A DNA stretch of 64,000 nt from RYN-230 sp036497945. Its GTDB lineage: Bacteria; Actinomycetota; Actinomycetes; Streptosporangiales; Streptosporangiaceae. Positions 8,895-17,610 of the stretch are shown here, in pieces (within the stretch, counting starts at the first letter, position 1; each line of letters opens with the position of its first letter). The position numbers were made by a program, and so were the translations under genes. The notes under the pieces were generated by a model that was not told the DNA's origin, did no database searches, and saw nothing but the letters and a program-made list of their open reading frames with translations. Location of the stretch: contig DASXIN010000155.1 of the NCBI GenBank assembly GCA_036497945.1, positions 48,796 to 112,795 of the forward strand, written 5' to 3'.

Positions 8895-9749
8895 CTACTC
8901 CACCGCGTCGCGCTCGGGGTCCAGGGTGGCCAGCAGGCTCTGCAGCTCGGTGAACAGACCGGGCTCGGCCGCGATGGCCAGCTCCGGGCTGGGCGGGCCG
9001 CCCGCCAGCCCGGCCACCCGGGCCCCGGCCTCGGTGGCGATCAGCCCGCCCGCCGCGTAGTCCCAGTAGTTCACGCCGCGTTCGTAGTAGGCGTCCACCC
9101 GGCCGGCCGCCACCGAGCACAGGTCGACCGCGCACGAGCCGCCGCGGCGGATGTCCCGGACCTGGGGCAGCACCACCGCGACCACCTCACCCTGCACGAC
9201 ACGCCGGGCCTGCGCATAGCCGAACCCGGTGGACACCAGGGCCCGGCGCAGCGGCACCCCGGTGTTGCAGTGCAACGGCACGGCTGGCCCTTCGGCCTGA
9301 TGCAGCCAGCTGCCCTGCCCGGCGATCGCGGTGAACAGCTCACCGTGCCGCGGGATAGCCACCACCCCGGCCAGCACCTGGCCATCCACCTCGGCGGCGA
9401 TGCTGACCGCCCAGTCGGCCAGCCCGTACAGGTAGTTGACCGTGCCATCCAGCGGATCCACGATCCAGCGCACCCGGCCCTGCCCGGACTCGCCGCCTTC
9501 CTCGCCGAGGATCGCGTCGCCTGGCCGCACCGCCCTGATCCGCTCCGTGATCAGGGCCTCCGCGGCCCGGTCCATGTCGGTCACCACGTCGGTCGGGCTC
9601 GATTTGGTGTCCGCCACCTCGGGCCGCCCGCCCGGGCCGGCCGGACGGCGGCTGGCCAGCATCCGGGCCGCCGCCTCGGCCGCGGACCGGGCCAGCGCGA
9701 GCAGCGCCGCCGGGTCCGGGTCGGCCAGCTCCGCGCCGCTCATGCTCAT
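8895..9749 (-). CDS. Inositol monophosphatase family protein
   Basis: A 284-residue phosphatase of the IMPase/FBPase/CysQ superfamily. The metal site is complete: GEEGGESG (Glu), WIVDPLDGTVNYLYG (Asp-Pro-Leu-Asp-Gly-Thr) and YWDYAAGGLIATEAGA near the C-terminus. Substrates in the family include inositol phosphate, histidinol phosphate and 3'-phosphoadenosine 5'-phosphate; the sequence does not decide between them. The start overlaps the end of the ferrochelatase gene by four bases (ATGA), so the two are cotranslated. It ends three bases from the convergent pseudokinase gene. Confidence 0.9.
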   Translation of the reverse strand: MSMSGAELADPDPAALLALARSAAEAAARMLASRRPAGPGGRPEVADTKSSPTDVVTDMDRAAEALITERIRAVRPGDAILGEEGGESGQGRVRWIVDPLDGTVNYLYGLADWAVSIAAEVDGQVLAGVVAIPRHGELFTAIAGQGSWLHQAEGPAVPLHCNTGVPLRRALVSTGFGYAQARRVVQGEVVAVVLPQVRDIRRGGSCAVDLCSVAAGRVDAYYERGVNYWDYAAGGLIATEAGARVAGLAGGPPSPELAIAAEPGLFTELQSLLATLDPERDAVE

Positions 9750-10897
9750 GCCGTTGATCCAGCCGTGGGCTGGCCTGATCCCGCCGCGGGCCGGCCCTGG
9801 CCGGCCTCGCCGGCCTCGGCGCGGAGCGGCGATCGGGGGGTTCCGGGGGGTCGTCCCCCCGGGCCAGCACAGCAGTCCGGACGGCAGAAGTCTTCGGCCG
9901 GGCCGAACGAGCCCAGCGCGGCCGGGGTCACCGAGCCGTCCAGCCGCTCGGTGACCAGCTCAGTGATCATCGCCACGAAGCGCGGGTCGGTGCCTGGGGT
10001 GGCCGCCCGGGCCAGCGGCAGGCCCAGCTCCCGGGCCCGCTCCGCCGCCTCGACGTCCAGGTCGTGCACCACCTCCATGTGGTCGGTGATGAACCCGACC
10101 GGGACGAGCACCGCGCCCGGCGCGCCGGCCGCGGCCAGCTCGGTCAGCTGGTCGCAGACGTCCGGGCCGAGCCACGGCTGGCTGGGCGGGCCGCTGCGGC
10201 TCTGGTAGGCCAGCCGCCACGGATGGTCGCCGGTGGCCGCGCTGACCCGGTCCGCGATGAGCCGGGCCGCCTCGCCCAGCTGGGCCGGGTAGCGGCCGCC
10301 GGGCGGCGGGCCGCTGGCCGCCGCCATAGCCGTTGGCACGCTGTGCGCGGTGAACACCAACGGGACCTGCTCGCGAGCGGCGGCCGGCAGCGACCGGATC
10401 GCGCGCACGGTGGCGTCGGCGAACGGCTCGATGAAGCCCGGGTGGTTGAAGAAGTGCCGCAGCTTGTCGATCTCCGGTGCGCCCGGGCCGACCTCCGCCC
10501 GGGCCCGCTCGATGTCGTCCAGGTACTGGCGGCAGCTGGAATAGGAGCCGTAGGCGGAGGTCACGAACGCCAGCGCCCGGCGTACTCCGGCCGCGGCCAT
10601 CTCCGCCACCGTGTCCGTCAGGTACGGCGCCCAGTTCCGGTTTCCCCAGTACACCGGCAGGTCAAGGCCGGCCGTCGCGAAGTCCTTGCCGATCGCGGCG
10701 AGCAGGTCCCGGCACTGCTGGTTGATCGGGCTGACCCCGCCCGCCGCGTAGTAGTGCTCGGCCACCGCGGCCAGCCGGGCGGGCGGGACACCCCGGCCGC
10801 GGGTGACGTTCTCCAGGAACGGCATGACGTCAGCGGGGCCCTCCGGCCCGCCGAAGGACACCAGCAGGAAGCTGTCATAGTCCGGCATGCCATCCAT
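9746..10897 (-). CDS. hemH: Ferrochelatase (coproporphyrin ferrochelatase type)
   Basis: A 383-residue enzyme that inserts Fe2+ into the porphyrin; in Actinomycetota the substrate is coproporphyrin III (CpfC). Family markers are LLVSFGGPEGP at the start, YWGNRNWAPYL, FVTSAYGSYSSCRQY, VFTAHSVP with the catalytic His, and YQSRSGPPSQPWLGP with the conserved Glu-position loop altered to Ser-Gly. The C-terminal FCRPDCC cluster matches the [2Fe-2S] ligands of actinobacterial ferrochelatases. About 35 residues of Gly/Pro-rich tail follow and are encoded by a dispersed palindrome. The gene lies between lytic transglycosylase and IMPase genes in one minus-strand operon. Confidence 0.93.
   Translation of the reverse strand: MDGMPDYDSFLLVSFGGPEGPADVMPFLENVTRGRGVPPARLAAVAEHYYAAGGVSPINQQCRDLLAAIGKDFATAGLDLPVYWGNRNWAPYLTDTVAEMAAAGVRRALAFVTSAYGSYSSCRQYLDDIERARAEVGPGAPEIDKLRHFFNHPGFIEPFADATVRAIRSLPAAAREQVPLVFTAHSVPTAMAAASGPPPGGRYPAQLGEAARLIADRVSAATGDHPWRLAYQSRSGPPSQPWLGPDVCDQLTELAAAGAPGAVLVPVGFITDHMEVVHDLDVEAAERARELGLPLARAATPGTDPRFVAMITELVTERLDGSVTPAALGSFGPAEDFCRPDCCAGPGGRPPGTPRSPLRAEAGEAGQGRPAAGSGQPTAGSTA
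9843..9862. repeat. Dispersed G/C palindrome inside the hemH tail
   Basis: CCGGGGGG, TCGT, CCCCCCGG: eight-base perfect arms with a four-base loop, preceded by GGGGGGTT. The same element, slightly expanded, occurs behind the GH3 gene at 45897-45932. Here it falls in the coding sequence for the Gly/Pro-rich C-terminal tail of ferrochelatase. Confidence 0.65.
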
Positions 10898-10933
10898 CCA
10901 ACCAGCCGGCCCGGGCTGCGCCGGCCGGCCAGC

Positions 10934-12091
10934 TCACCCATAATCCCGGGCGTACTCCTCGGCCAGCGCGAGCACCTCGTTGACGTACCAGGTGGCGTGG
11001 TTGTAGGTGAAGATCGCGCCGCGCAGGCCGACTGGCGTGCCGGCCCCGGCCGTGCACAACAGCCGGGCGGCCGACGGGACCGCGTCGAACGGGTCCATGA
11101 TGTCCGGCGGCCCAGTCTCGCCGAACGCGGTGATCCCCCACTCCGCCCAGGTGGACGGCAGGAACTGCATCGGCCCGAGCGCGCCCGCGCTGGACATGCC
11201 CGGGTTGCTGCGGTCTCCGCTCTCGATCTGCCCGATGGCGGCCAGCACGGTCCAGGACATCCCCGGGCAGAACCGGGCCGCCGACTCCTGGAACAGCTGA
11301 AGATAGTTGGCGGGGCGTTTGCCGCTGGCCTTCGGGTTGGGCGAAAGCTGCTGCTGCTCCTGGCTGCGCAGGCTGATCACCTGGGCGGACGGGCCCGAGA
11401 TGTGCTGGACCGCCTTCCGCAGCGCGGCCAGGCTGGCGCCTGGCGCGCTGATCAGCGCAAGCACGCCGGGTATCAGGCCGAGCCCGGCCGAGTACTTGCT
11501 GCTCACCAGCGCGCCGATGCCTTCGATGCCGAGCGGGGCCGACCCGCCCAGGATCAGCTGCTCCTGGCCGGCACTGCCCAGCCGGTACGTGCTGCCGGGG
11601 TGTAGGTGCCGCTGGCGGGCCAGCGTGTCCGAGGTCACGAAGTGACCGCGCTGCAGCGCGGTCCACAGCCGCTGATTCGAGGCCGTGGCCAGTGGGGTCC
11701 AGGACTGGAACTGCGCCGGGTTCACCCCGAGCACGTTGGTCCGGGACTTGCCCAGCTTGATCCGGGCGCCGTCGGCCGACACCATGGTGCGTACGCCGCC
11801 GATCCGGGACAGCTTCTTCAGCTGCTCGGCGCTGAGCCCGGCGGGCTCGATGACCAGCAGGTCGGGCAGGAAGATCTGGTGGAACGTGCTGCCCGCGGCG
11901 GCGTGCGAGGCCGACGGCGACGGGCTGGCCGCGGCGGGCTGCGGGCCGGTCGGCACGGGATAGGTCCGCACTATCCCGGTGGCCAGCAGGACGAATGCCC
12001 CACCGGCCGCCATGATCCGTCCCGTGGGCGATCCAGCGGCTGCGGTCGGCGTTTGGCGCCGGAGTAGGCGTCTCATCGCGCGATCAACCAT
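10934..12091 (-). CDS. Membrane-anchored lytic transglycosylase
   Basis: A 385-residue protein with a short Arg-rich cytoplasmic start, one N-terminal membrane anchor (residues 26-43), a Pro/Ala/Ser linker, an unassigned middle domain and a C-terminal SLT/MltB-like domain. The catalytic Glu is in IGQIESGDRSN and is followed by SSAGALGPMQFLPSTWAEWG, the standard continuation; TYNHATWYVNEVLAL closes the domain. It cleaves the MurNAc-GlcNAc bond of peptidoglycan to give 1,6-anhydro ends and probably acts on the outer face of the membrane. It is the first gene before hemH, 36 bases upstream. Start-codon choice is uncertain because no strong ribosome binding site is present. Confidence 0.88.
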   Translation of the reverse strand: MVDRAMRRLLRRQTPTAAAGSPTGRIMAAGGAFVLLATGIVRTYPVPTGPQPAAASPSPSASHAAAGSTFHQIFLPDLLVIEPAGLSAEQLKKLSRIGGVRTMVSADGARIKLGKSRTNVLGVNPAQFQSWTPLATASNQRLWTALQRGHFVTSDTLARQRHLHPGSTYRLGSAGQEQLILGGSAPLGIEGIGALVSSKYSAGLGLIPGVLALISAPGASLAALRKAVQHISGPSAQVISLRSQEQQQLSPNPKASGKRPANYLQLFQESAARFCPGMSWTVLAAIGQIESGDRSNPGMSSAGALGPMQFLPSTWAEWGITAFGETGPPDIMDPFDAVPSAARLLCTAGAGTPVGLRGAIFTYNHATWYVNEVLALAEEYARDYG

Positions 12092-12228
12092 ATAGGCCGG
12101 GCCGCCGGGCTGAAAGACCGCCCACCGCGGCGGCCAGAAAAGTGACCTGACTACGGCTTTGCGGTAAGAAGCGCCTTTTGGGGTAGCTGATCCCGCCGCC
12201 GGCCGTAGCCTGCGGGTAGGGTCCGGGC

Positions 12229-13536
12229 ATGGTCACCGCAGCAACCCGCTGGCAGAACTGGGCTGGCAACGAGACCGCGGCGCCGCGCCGCGTGCTCACC
12301 CCCCGGTCCGCCGCGGAGGTGGCCGAGGCGGTCACCGGGGCCGCCCGGGACGGGCTGACCGTGCGGATGACCGGGTCCGGCCACTCGTTCACCCCGGTCG
12401 CGGTGACCGACGGGGTGCTGCTCCGGCCGGACGGCCTGCGCGCGGTGCGCGCGGTGGACCCGGTGGCCGGGCAGGTGACGGTGGCGGCGGGCTGCCCGCT
12501 GCGCGAGCTCAACGAGTACCTGTGCAGCCGCGGGCTGGCCCTGCGGAACATGGGTGACATCCAGGAGCAGACGGTGGCCGGGGCCATCCAGACCGGCACC
12601 CACGGCACCGGGCGGGACCTGGGCAGCATCGCCGCGCAGGTGACCGCGCTGGAACTGGTCCGGGCCGACGGCGAGCTGGTCACCTGTTCCGCCGAGCAAG
12701 ACGCCAAGCTGTTCCAGGCGGCCCGGGTCGGGCTCGGCGCGCTCGGCGTGCTGACCGCGGTGACGTTCCGGGTGGTTCCGGCGTTTCTGTTGCAAGCCCG
12801 CGAGGAACCCATGAAATGGGCCGAGGTCATCGCCCGGCTGGATGAGCTGACCAGCGAGAACGAGCACTTTGAGTTCTACTGGTTCCCGCACACCGACGGC
12901 TGCCTGACCAAGCGGAACAACCCCGCCACCGGCCCGGCCCAGCCGCTGCCCGGCTGGCGCTACCGGCTGGACGACGAGTTCCTGTCCAACACCCTGTTCG
13001 GCCTGACCTGCCGGCTGGGCCAGCGCTACCCGGGCAGCATCCCCACGATCAACGGCATCGCCGCCCGGGCGCTGGGCGCGCGGCAGTACACCGACACCTC
13101 GCACCGGGTGTTCACCAGCCCGCGCCGGGTCCGGTTCAAGGAACAGGAATACGCGATCCCCCGGGAACAGCTGGCCGCGGCGCTGGCCGAGGTGCGCGCC
13201 CTGTTCGCCCGCCGGGACTGGCGGATCAGCTTCCCGATCGAGATCCGGGTAGCGCCCGCCGATGACATCTGGCTGTCCACCGCCTACGGCCGGGCCACCG
13301 GCTACATCGCCATCCACGTCTTCCACCGCGCCCCGCACGAGGACTACTTCCGGGAGGTGGAGGCGGTGATGACCGCCGTGGGCGGGCGGCCGCACTGGGG
13401 CAAGATGCATACCCGCGACGCAGCGTATCTGGGCGGCGTATACTCTAGGTTCGCTGATTTTGTCGCGCTTCGCGATGATCTTGACCCCGCACGACGGTTC
13501 AGCAATGCCTACCTCGATCAGGTGCTAGGTTCCTGA
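12229..13536 (+). CDS. D-arabinono-1,4-lactone oxidase family FAD protein
   Basis: A 435-residue flavoprotein of the vanillyl-alcohol oxidase superfamily. The N-terminal FAD-binding domain has TGSGHSFTPV, where the His can bind FAD covalently, and TGTHGTG. The C-terminal cap is ALO-like and ends with GRPHWGKMHT, the HWGK motif of sugar-1,4-lactone oxidases. Related enzymes oxidise L-gulono-, D-arabinono- or L-galactono-lactone, or xylitol and other alditols, using oxygen or another acceptor. A cytosolic location is likely, as no signal peptide is seen. Transcribed divergently from the lytic transglycosylase gene. Confidence 0.9.
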   Translation: MVTAATRWQNWAGNETAAPRRVLTPRSAAEVAEAVTGAARDGLTVRMTGSGHSFTPVAVTDGVLLRPDGLRAVRAVDPVAGQVTVAAGCPLRELNEYLCSRGLALRNMGDIQEQTVAGAIQTGTHGTGRDLGSIAAQVTALELVRADGELVTCSAEQDAKLFQAARVGLGALGVLTAVTFRVVPAFLLQAREEPMKWAEVIARLDELTSENEHFEFYWFPHTDGCLTKRNNPATGPAQPLPGWRYRLDDEFLSNTLFGLTCRLGQRYPGSIPTINGIAARALGARQYTDTSHRVFTSPRRVRFKEQEYAIPREQLAAALAEVRALFARRDWRISFPIEIRVAPADDIWLSTAYGRATGYIAIHVFHRAPHEDYFREVEAVMTAVGGRPHWGKMHTRDAAYLGGVYSRFADFVALRDDLDPARRFSNAYLDQVLGS

Positions 13537-13683
13537 GCCAGACTGCGGACACCCGCCATCACGGCAGGTGACTCGCCCAATTGGCGCCGCTCACGCGGGG
13601 CGAATGCAGCGAGCCGACAGCCGGCAGGCTACCCTCCGAACATGAGTCGGGAAGTCCGCCCCGGCACTGCGCCTGGGAGATCC

Positions 13684-14418
13684 ATGCCAGAAGGTAACGC
13701 TGCGAAACCACCGACCGTGCCTGGCGGGCCACCGCCAGCCCGGCGGGCCAGCGGCGGCAGCGGCGGCGGCAACGTGCCCCCGAGGCGGCCCTCGCTCGGC
13801 GGGGGTGCCCCGGCCCAGGACCGTGAGCTGCGCGCCCAGGGCCGCCAGACCGTGCAGAAACTGCTCGAGGCGGGGCTGGCCGAGTTCGACGAGAACGGCT
13901 TCCAGGCCGTCCGGGTGGATGACATCGTGCGCCGGGCCAAGACCTCGCACGGCACCTTCTACCTGTACTTCGCCAACAAGGAAGACCTGTTCAACTCGCT
14001 GCTGTCGGACGCGCTGATCGACATGGCCGCGCTGGTTGACGAGTTTCCCGTGGTCACCCGCAACGACGGGGGGCGGGCGGCGCTGCGCAAGTGGGTCAGC
14101 GCCTTCTGCGACACCTACGCCGCGCACGCGTCGGTGATCAGGATTCTCAGCCAGGCGGAGATCGTCGGCGAGGAAGTCTTCGGTGACGGCCTGCAAGTTA
14201 TGTTCCGGCTGTCTGAGGCCATCACCCAGGGCATGACGGCCGCGGCCCGGAACGATGGCAGCGAGCCCCCGCAGGGGCATGCCGAACTCACCGGCGTGGC
14301 CCTGCTGATGATGCTGGAACGGATCAACTACCTGCTCACCGTGGAAGTCCGGCTGCCCAGGGAGGAGATGGTGGACCGGCTGACCGCGATCATCTTCGCG
14401 GCGTTCCACTTCTCCTGA
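13684..14418 (+). CDS. TetR family transcriptional regulator
   Basis: A regulator of 244 residues with a Pro/Gly/Ser-rich N-terminal extension of about 45 residues, then the HTH region (GRQTVQKLLEAGLAEF through RVDDIVRRAKTSHGTFYLYFANKEDLF), which is a near-textbook TetR recognition helix. The C-terminal ligand-binding domain is all helical and not assignable. An in-frame ATG lies 42 bases upstream without a ribosome binding site; the chosen ATG has GGGAGA closely before it. The antiporter gene follows after 27 bases, so the regulator may control it. No operator could be identified. Confidence 0.85.
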   Translation: MPEGNAAKPPTVPGGPPPARRASGGSGGGNVPPRRPSLGGGAPAQDRELRAQGRQTVQKLLEAGLAEFDENGFQAVRVDDIVRRAKTSHGTFYLYFANKEDLFNSLLSDALIDMAALVDEFPVVTRNDGGRAALRKWVSAFCDTYAAHASVIRILSQAEIVGEEVFGDGLQVMFRLSEAITQGMTAAARNDGSEPPQGHAELTGVALLMMLERINYLLTVEVRLPREEMVDRLTAIIFAAFHFS

Positions 14419-14445
14419 CCTGGCCGGGAGCGGGAGCACGCGGCC

Positions 14446-16083
14446 ATGACCGCCACCCGGGCCCTGGCGCTGCTGCTGCTCATCCTGGGCTCCTGCGCGA
14501 TCGCCGGGCTGGCCCGCAGGCGCGGCGGGGCCGCGCCGATCGTGCTGGTGCTGGCCGGGGTGGCCGCGTCCTACATCCCGGGCGTGCCTGAGTTCCGGCT
14601 GCAGCCTGACGTCATCCTGTTCCTGGTGCTGCCGCCGCTGGTCTACACCACCGCGCTGGAGAGCTCGTATCTCAATCTGCGGGACAACCTGCGCACGCTC
14701 ACCCTGCTGTCCGTTGGGCTGGTGCTGTTCACCGCGTTCGTAGTCGGCGGCGCCACCTGGCTGGCCGTGCCCGGGCTGTCGCTGGCCGCCGCGTTCACGC
14801 TGGGCGCGATTCTCTCCCCGACCGACGCGGTCACTACGGCCAGCATCGGGCGGCGGCTGCACCTGCCCCGGCGGCTGCTCACCGTGATCACCGGCGAGAG
14901 CATGCTGAACGACGGCACAGCGCTCACCCTGTACGCGGTCGCGGTCAGCGCCGCGGCCACCACCGTGGCCACCCCGTCACCCCTCGATGACGTGCGCAGC
15001 CTGGTGTTCGTCAGCGCGGGAGGGGTGGCTGTTGGGCTGGTCCTCGGGGTGCTCATCCACCGGATCCGGCTCCGGCTGCGTGACCCGCTGCTGGAGAGCG
15101 CGCTGTCGCTGCTCGCCCCGTTCACCGCCTACCTGGCCGCCGACTCGCTGCACGTGTCCGGGATCCTGTCCGTCGTGGTGGCCGGCCTGTACCTGGGCCA
15201 TCACGCGGGCCAGGCGCACTTCGCCACCCGGCTGCAGGACATGGCCGTCTGGCGGGTGGCCACGTTCGTGCTCGAATCGGTGGCCTTCGCGCTGATTGGC
15301 CTGCAGCTCCGGCCGGTGCTGCAGGACCTGGGCAACCGCAACCCGGGGCGGCTGGCCGACGAGGCGGCCATCGTGCTCGGCGCGGTCATCCTGGCCCGGA
15401 TCGCCTGGGTGATCCCGTCCGTCTACCTGCCGCGGTGGCTGGTGCCCAAGATCAGGAAAACCGACCCCGCGCCGGGCTGGCCGGCCACCCTGGTGCTGTC
15501 CTGGGCCGGGCTGCGCGGCGTCATCTCGCTGGCCGCCGCGGCCGCGCTGCCCGCCGACGTGCCGCAGCGCAGCCTACTGGTGTTCCTGACGTTCACCACC
15601 GTGCTCGGCACGCTGCTGGTGCAGGGGCTCACCTTGCCCCGGCTGATCCGCTGGCTGGGGGTACGCGCCGGGCCCGGCGAAGAGCGGGCCGACGCGGCGG
15701 CCGAGGTGGCCGCGCAGCAGGCCGCCTCCGAGGCCGGGCTGCGCCGACTGGACCAGCTGGCCGCCCAGGATCCGGGTGCGGCCCCGCCCGAGGTCGTCGA
15801 CCGGCTCCGGCGGCTGGCCGGGTACCGGCAGGCCGGGGCGCGGGAGCGGCTGCCCGGCGGCGAGCCGGCCGAGCGGGAAACCGCCCCGTCCGCCGCGTTC
15901 CGGCGGCTGCGCCGGGAAATGACGGTCGCCGAGCGGGCCGAGCTCATCCGGCTGCGTGACCAGCGGCGGATCGACGACGAGGTGCTCGACGAGATGCTGC
16001 GCCAACTCGACCTGGAGGAAGCCATGCTGTCCCGGGACGAATGGGACATGGCGGGCGGCGACCCCGGCCCGGGCGCCGGCTGA
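14446..16083 (+). CDS. Na+/H+ antiporter, CPA1 family
   Basis: A 545-residue membrane protein with 12-13 hydrophobic segments in the first 400 residues. Family markers are LVLPPLVYTTALESS, GAILSPTDAVT (ion-binding Asp) and TGESMLNDGTALTLYAV, all typical of NhaP/NHE-type exchangers. The last 140 residues are charged, helical and cytosolic; they resemble the regulatory tail of actinobacterial members, with a terminal Glu/Arg-rich segment. It exchanges cytosolic Na+ (or K+) for protons. It follows the TetR gene and precedes guaB1. Confidence 0.92.
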   Translation: MTATRALALLLLILGSCAIAGLARRRGGAAPIVLVLAGVAASYIPGVPEFRLQPDVILFLVLPPLVYTTALESSYLNLRDNLRTLTLLSVGLVLFTAFVVGGATWLAVPGLSLAAAFTLGAILSPTDAVTTASIGRRLHLPRRLLTVITGESMLNDGTALTLYAVAVSAAATTVATPSPLDDVRSLVFVSAGGVAVGLVLGVLIHRIRLRLRDPLLESALSLLAPFTAYLAADSLHVSGILSVVVAGLYLGHHAGQAHFATRLQDMAVWRVATFVLESVAFALIGLQLRPVLQDLGNRNPGRLADEAAIVLGAVILARIAWVIPSVYLPRWLVPKIRKTDPAPGWPATLVLSWAGLRGVISLAAAAALPADVPQRSLLVFLTFTTVLGTLLVQGLTLPRLIRWLGVRAGPGEERADAAAEVAAQQAASEAGLRRLDQLAAQDPGAAPPEVVDRLRRLAGYRQAGARERLPGGEPAERETAPSAAFRRLRREMTVAERAELIRLRDQRRIDDEVLDEMLRQLDLEEAMLSRDEWDMAGGDPGPGAG

Positions 16084-16118
16084 CCAGGTCACCGCGACAC
16101 GGCAGGCAGAATCGAAGA

Positions 16119-17555
16119 GTGCGATTCCTGACCGGGCGGCTGCCCGCCCACGACCTGACCTATAACGACGTCTTCCTGGTGCCCAGCCGCTCCGCGGTGG
16201 CGTCCCGGCTGGACGTCAGCCTGGCCACCCAGGACGGCAGCGGGACCACCATCCCCATCGTGGTGGCCAACATGACCGCGGTGTCCGGCCGCCGGATGGC
16301 CGAGACGATGGCCCGCCGCGGCGGCCTGGCCATCCTGCCCCAGGACATCCCGGCCGACGTGGTGGCCGAGGTGGTGTCCTGGGTGAAGAGCCGGGACCTG
16401 GTGCACGACACGCCGATCACCCTCGGCCCGGCGGACACCACCGGCGAGGCGCTCACTCTGCTGCCCAAGCGGGCGCACGGCGCCGTGATCGTGGTGGAGA
16501 ACGGCCGCCCGGTCGGCGTGGTGACCGAGTCGGACTGCACCGGGGTGGACCGGTTCACCCAGCTCCGCAACGTCATGTCCAGCGAGGTCCTCACGCTGCC
16601 GGCGGGCACCGACCCGCAGCGGGCGTTCAGCATGCTGCATGATGGCCGGCACCGGCTCGCGCCGGTGGTGGATGAGGCGGGCCGGTGCGTGGGCATCCTG
16701 ACCCGGACCGGTGCGCTGCGCGCCACGCTGTACCAGCCGGCCACCGACCCGGGCGGCCGGCTCCGCGTCGGCGCCGCGCTGGGCATCAACGGGGACGTGG
16801 CGGCCAAGGCCAAGCTGCTGCTCGATGCCGGGGTGGACGTGCTGGTGGTGGACACCGCGCACGGTCACCAGGACAAGATGATCAGCGCGCTGCACGCGGT
16901 CCGCGGGGTGAGCCCGCAGGTCCCGGTGGCCGCGGGGAACGTCGTCACCGCGGCGGGCGTGGCCGACCTGGTCGCCGCGGGCGCGGACATCGTCAAGGTG
17001 GGCGTCGGGCCGGGCGCGATGTGCACCACCCGGATGATGACCGGGGTGGGGCGGCCGCAGTTCAGCGCGGTGCTGGAGTGCGCCGAGGAGGCCCGGCGGC
17101 TGGGCGCGCACGTGTGGGCCGACGGCGGCGTCCGGCACCCCCGGGACGTGGCCCTCGCGCTGGCCGCGGGCGCGTCCAACGTGATGATCGGCTCGTGGTT
17201 CGCAGGCACCTACGAGTCGCCGGGCGACAGTTTCCGCGACCCGGACGGCCGGCTGTACAAGGAGAGCTTCGGCATGGCGTCGGCCCGGGCGGTGCGGCTG
17301 CGCACCGCGGCCGACTCCTCGTTCGAGCGGGCCCGCAAGGAACTGTTCGAGGAGGGCATCTCGACCGCGCGGATGTACCTGGACCCGCAGCGCCCCAGCG
17401 TGGAGGATCTGCTCGACGCGGTCACCGCCGGGCTGCGCAGCGCGGCCACCTACGCGGGCGCGGCCAACCTGGACGAGTTCCACCAGCGCGCGGTCGTCGG
17501 CGTGCAGAGCGCGGCCGGCTACACCGAAGGCCAGCCCCTCCCGACGAGCTGGTAG
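16119..17555 (+). CDS. guaB1: GuaB1-type IMP dehydrogenase/GMP reductase family protein
   Basis: A 478-residue (beta/alpha)8 enzyme with two CBS domains (roughly residues 95-210) inserted in the barrel. The active-site loop GVGPGAMCTTRMMTGVGRP carries the nucleophile Cys302; it differs from the SICTTR of true IMP dehydrogenase and matches the GuaB1 group, whose mycobacterial member was shown to be a GMP reductase (GMP to IMP, NADPH). The frame is open into the antiporter gene, but the GTG chosen starts the conserved MRFL-type N-terminus and gives the usual family length of 478-480. A long hairpin follows the stop. Confidence 0.92.
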   Translation: MRFLTGRLPAHDLTYNDVFLVPSRSAVASRLDVSLATQDGSGTTIPIVVANMTAVSGRRMAETMARRGGLAILPQDIPADVVAEVVSWVKSRDLVHDTPITLGPADTTGEALTLLPKRAHGAVIVVENGRPVGVVTESDCTGVDRFTQLRNVMSSEVLTLPAGTDPQRAFSMLHDGRHRLAPVVDEAGRCVGILTRTGALRATLYQPATDPGGRLRVGAALGINGDVAAKAKLLLDAGVDVLVVDTAHGHQDKMISALHAVRGVSPQVPVAAGNVVTAAGVADLVAAGADIVKVGVGPGAMCTTRMMTGVGRPQFSAVLECAEEARRLGAHVWADGGVRHPRDVALALAAGASNVMIGSWFAGTYESPGDSFRDPDGRLYKESFGMASARAVRLRTAADSSFERARKELFEEGISTARMYLDPQRPSVEDLLDAVTAGLRSAATYAGAANLDEFHQRAVVGVQSAAGYTEGQPLPTSW

Positions 17556-17556
17556 C

Positions 17557-17610
17557 CATCAGCGCGGTGACTTGTACCCCACCCGCGGGGCACAACTCAC
17601 CGCGCTGATG
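17557..17610. terminator. Long bidirectional hairpin between guaB1 and the MDR dehydrogenase
   Basis: Outer arms CATCAGCGCGGTGA and TCACCGCGCTGATG pair perfectly over 14 bases. The inner part (TTGTACCCC against GGGGCACAA) extends the stem with two mismatches, leaving a six-base loop. It sits between two convergent genes, and the stop codon of the dehydrogenase is within the right arm. Acts as a two-way terminator by position. Confidence 0.75.
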
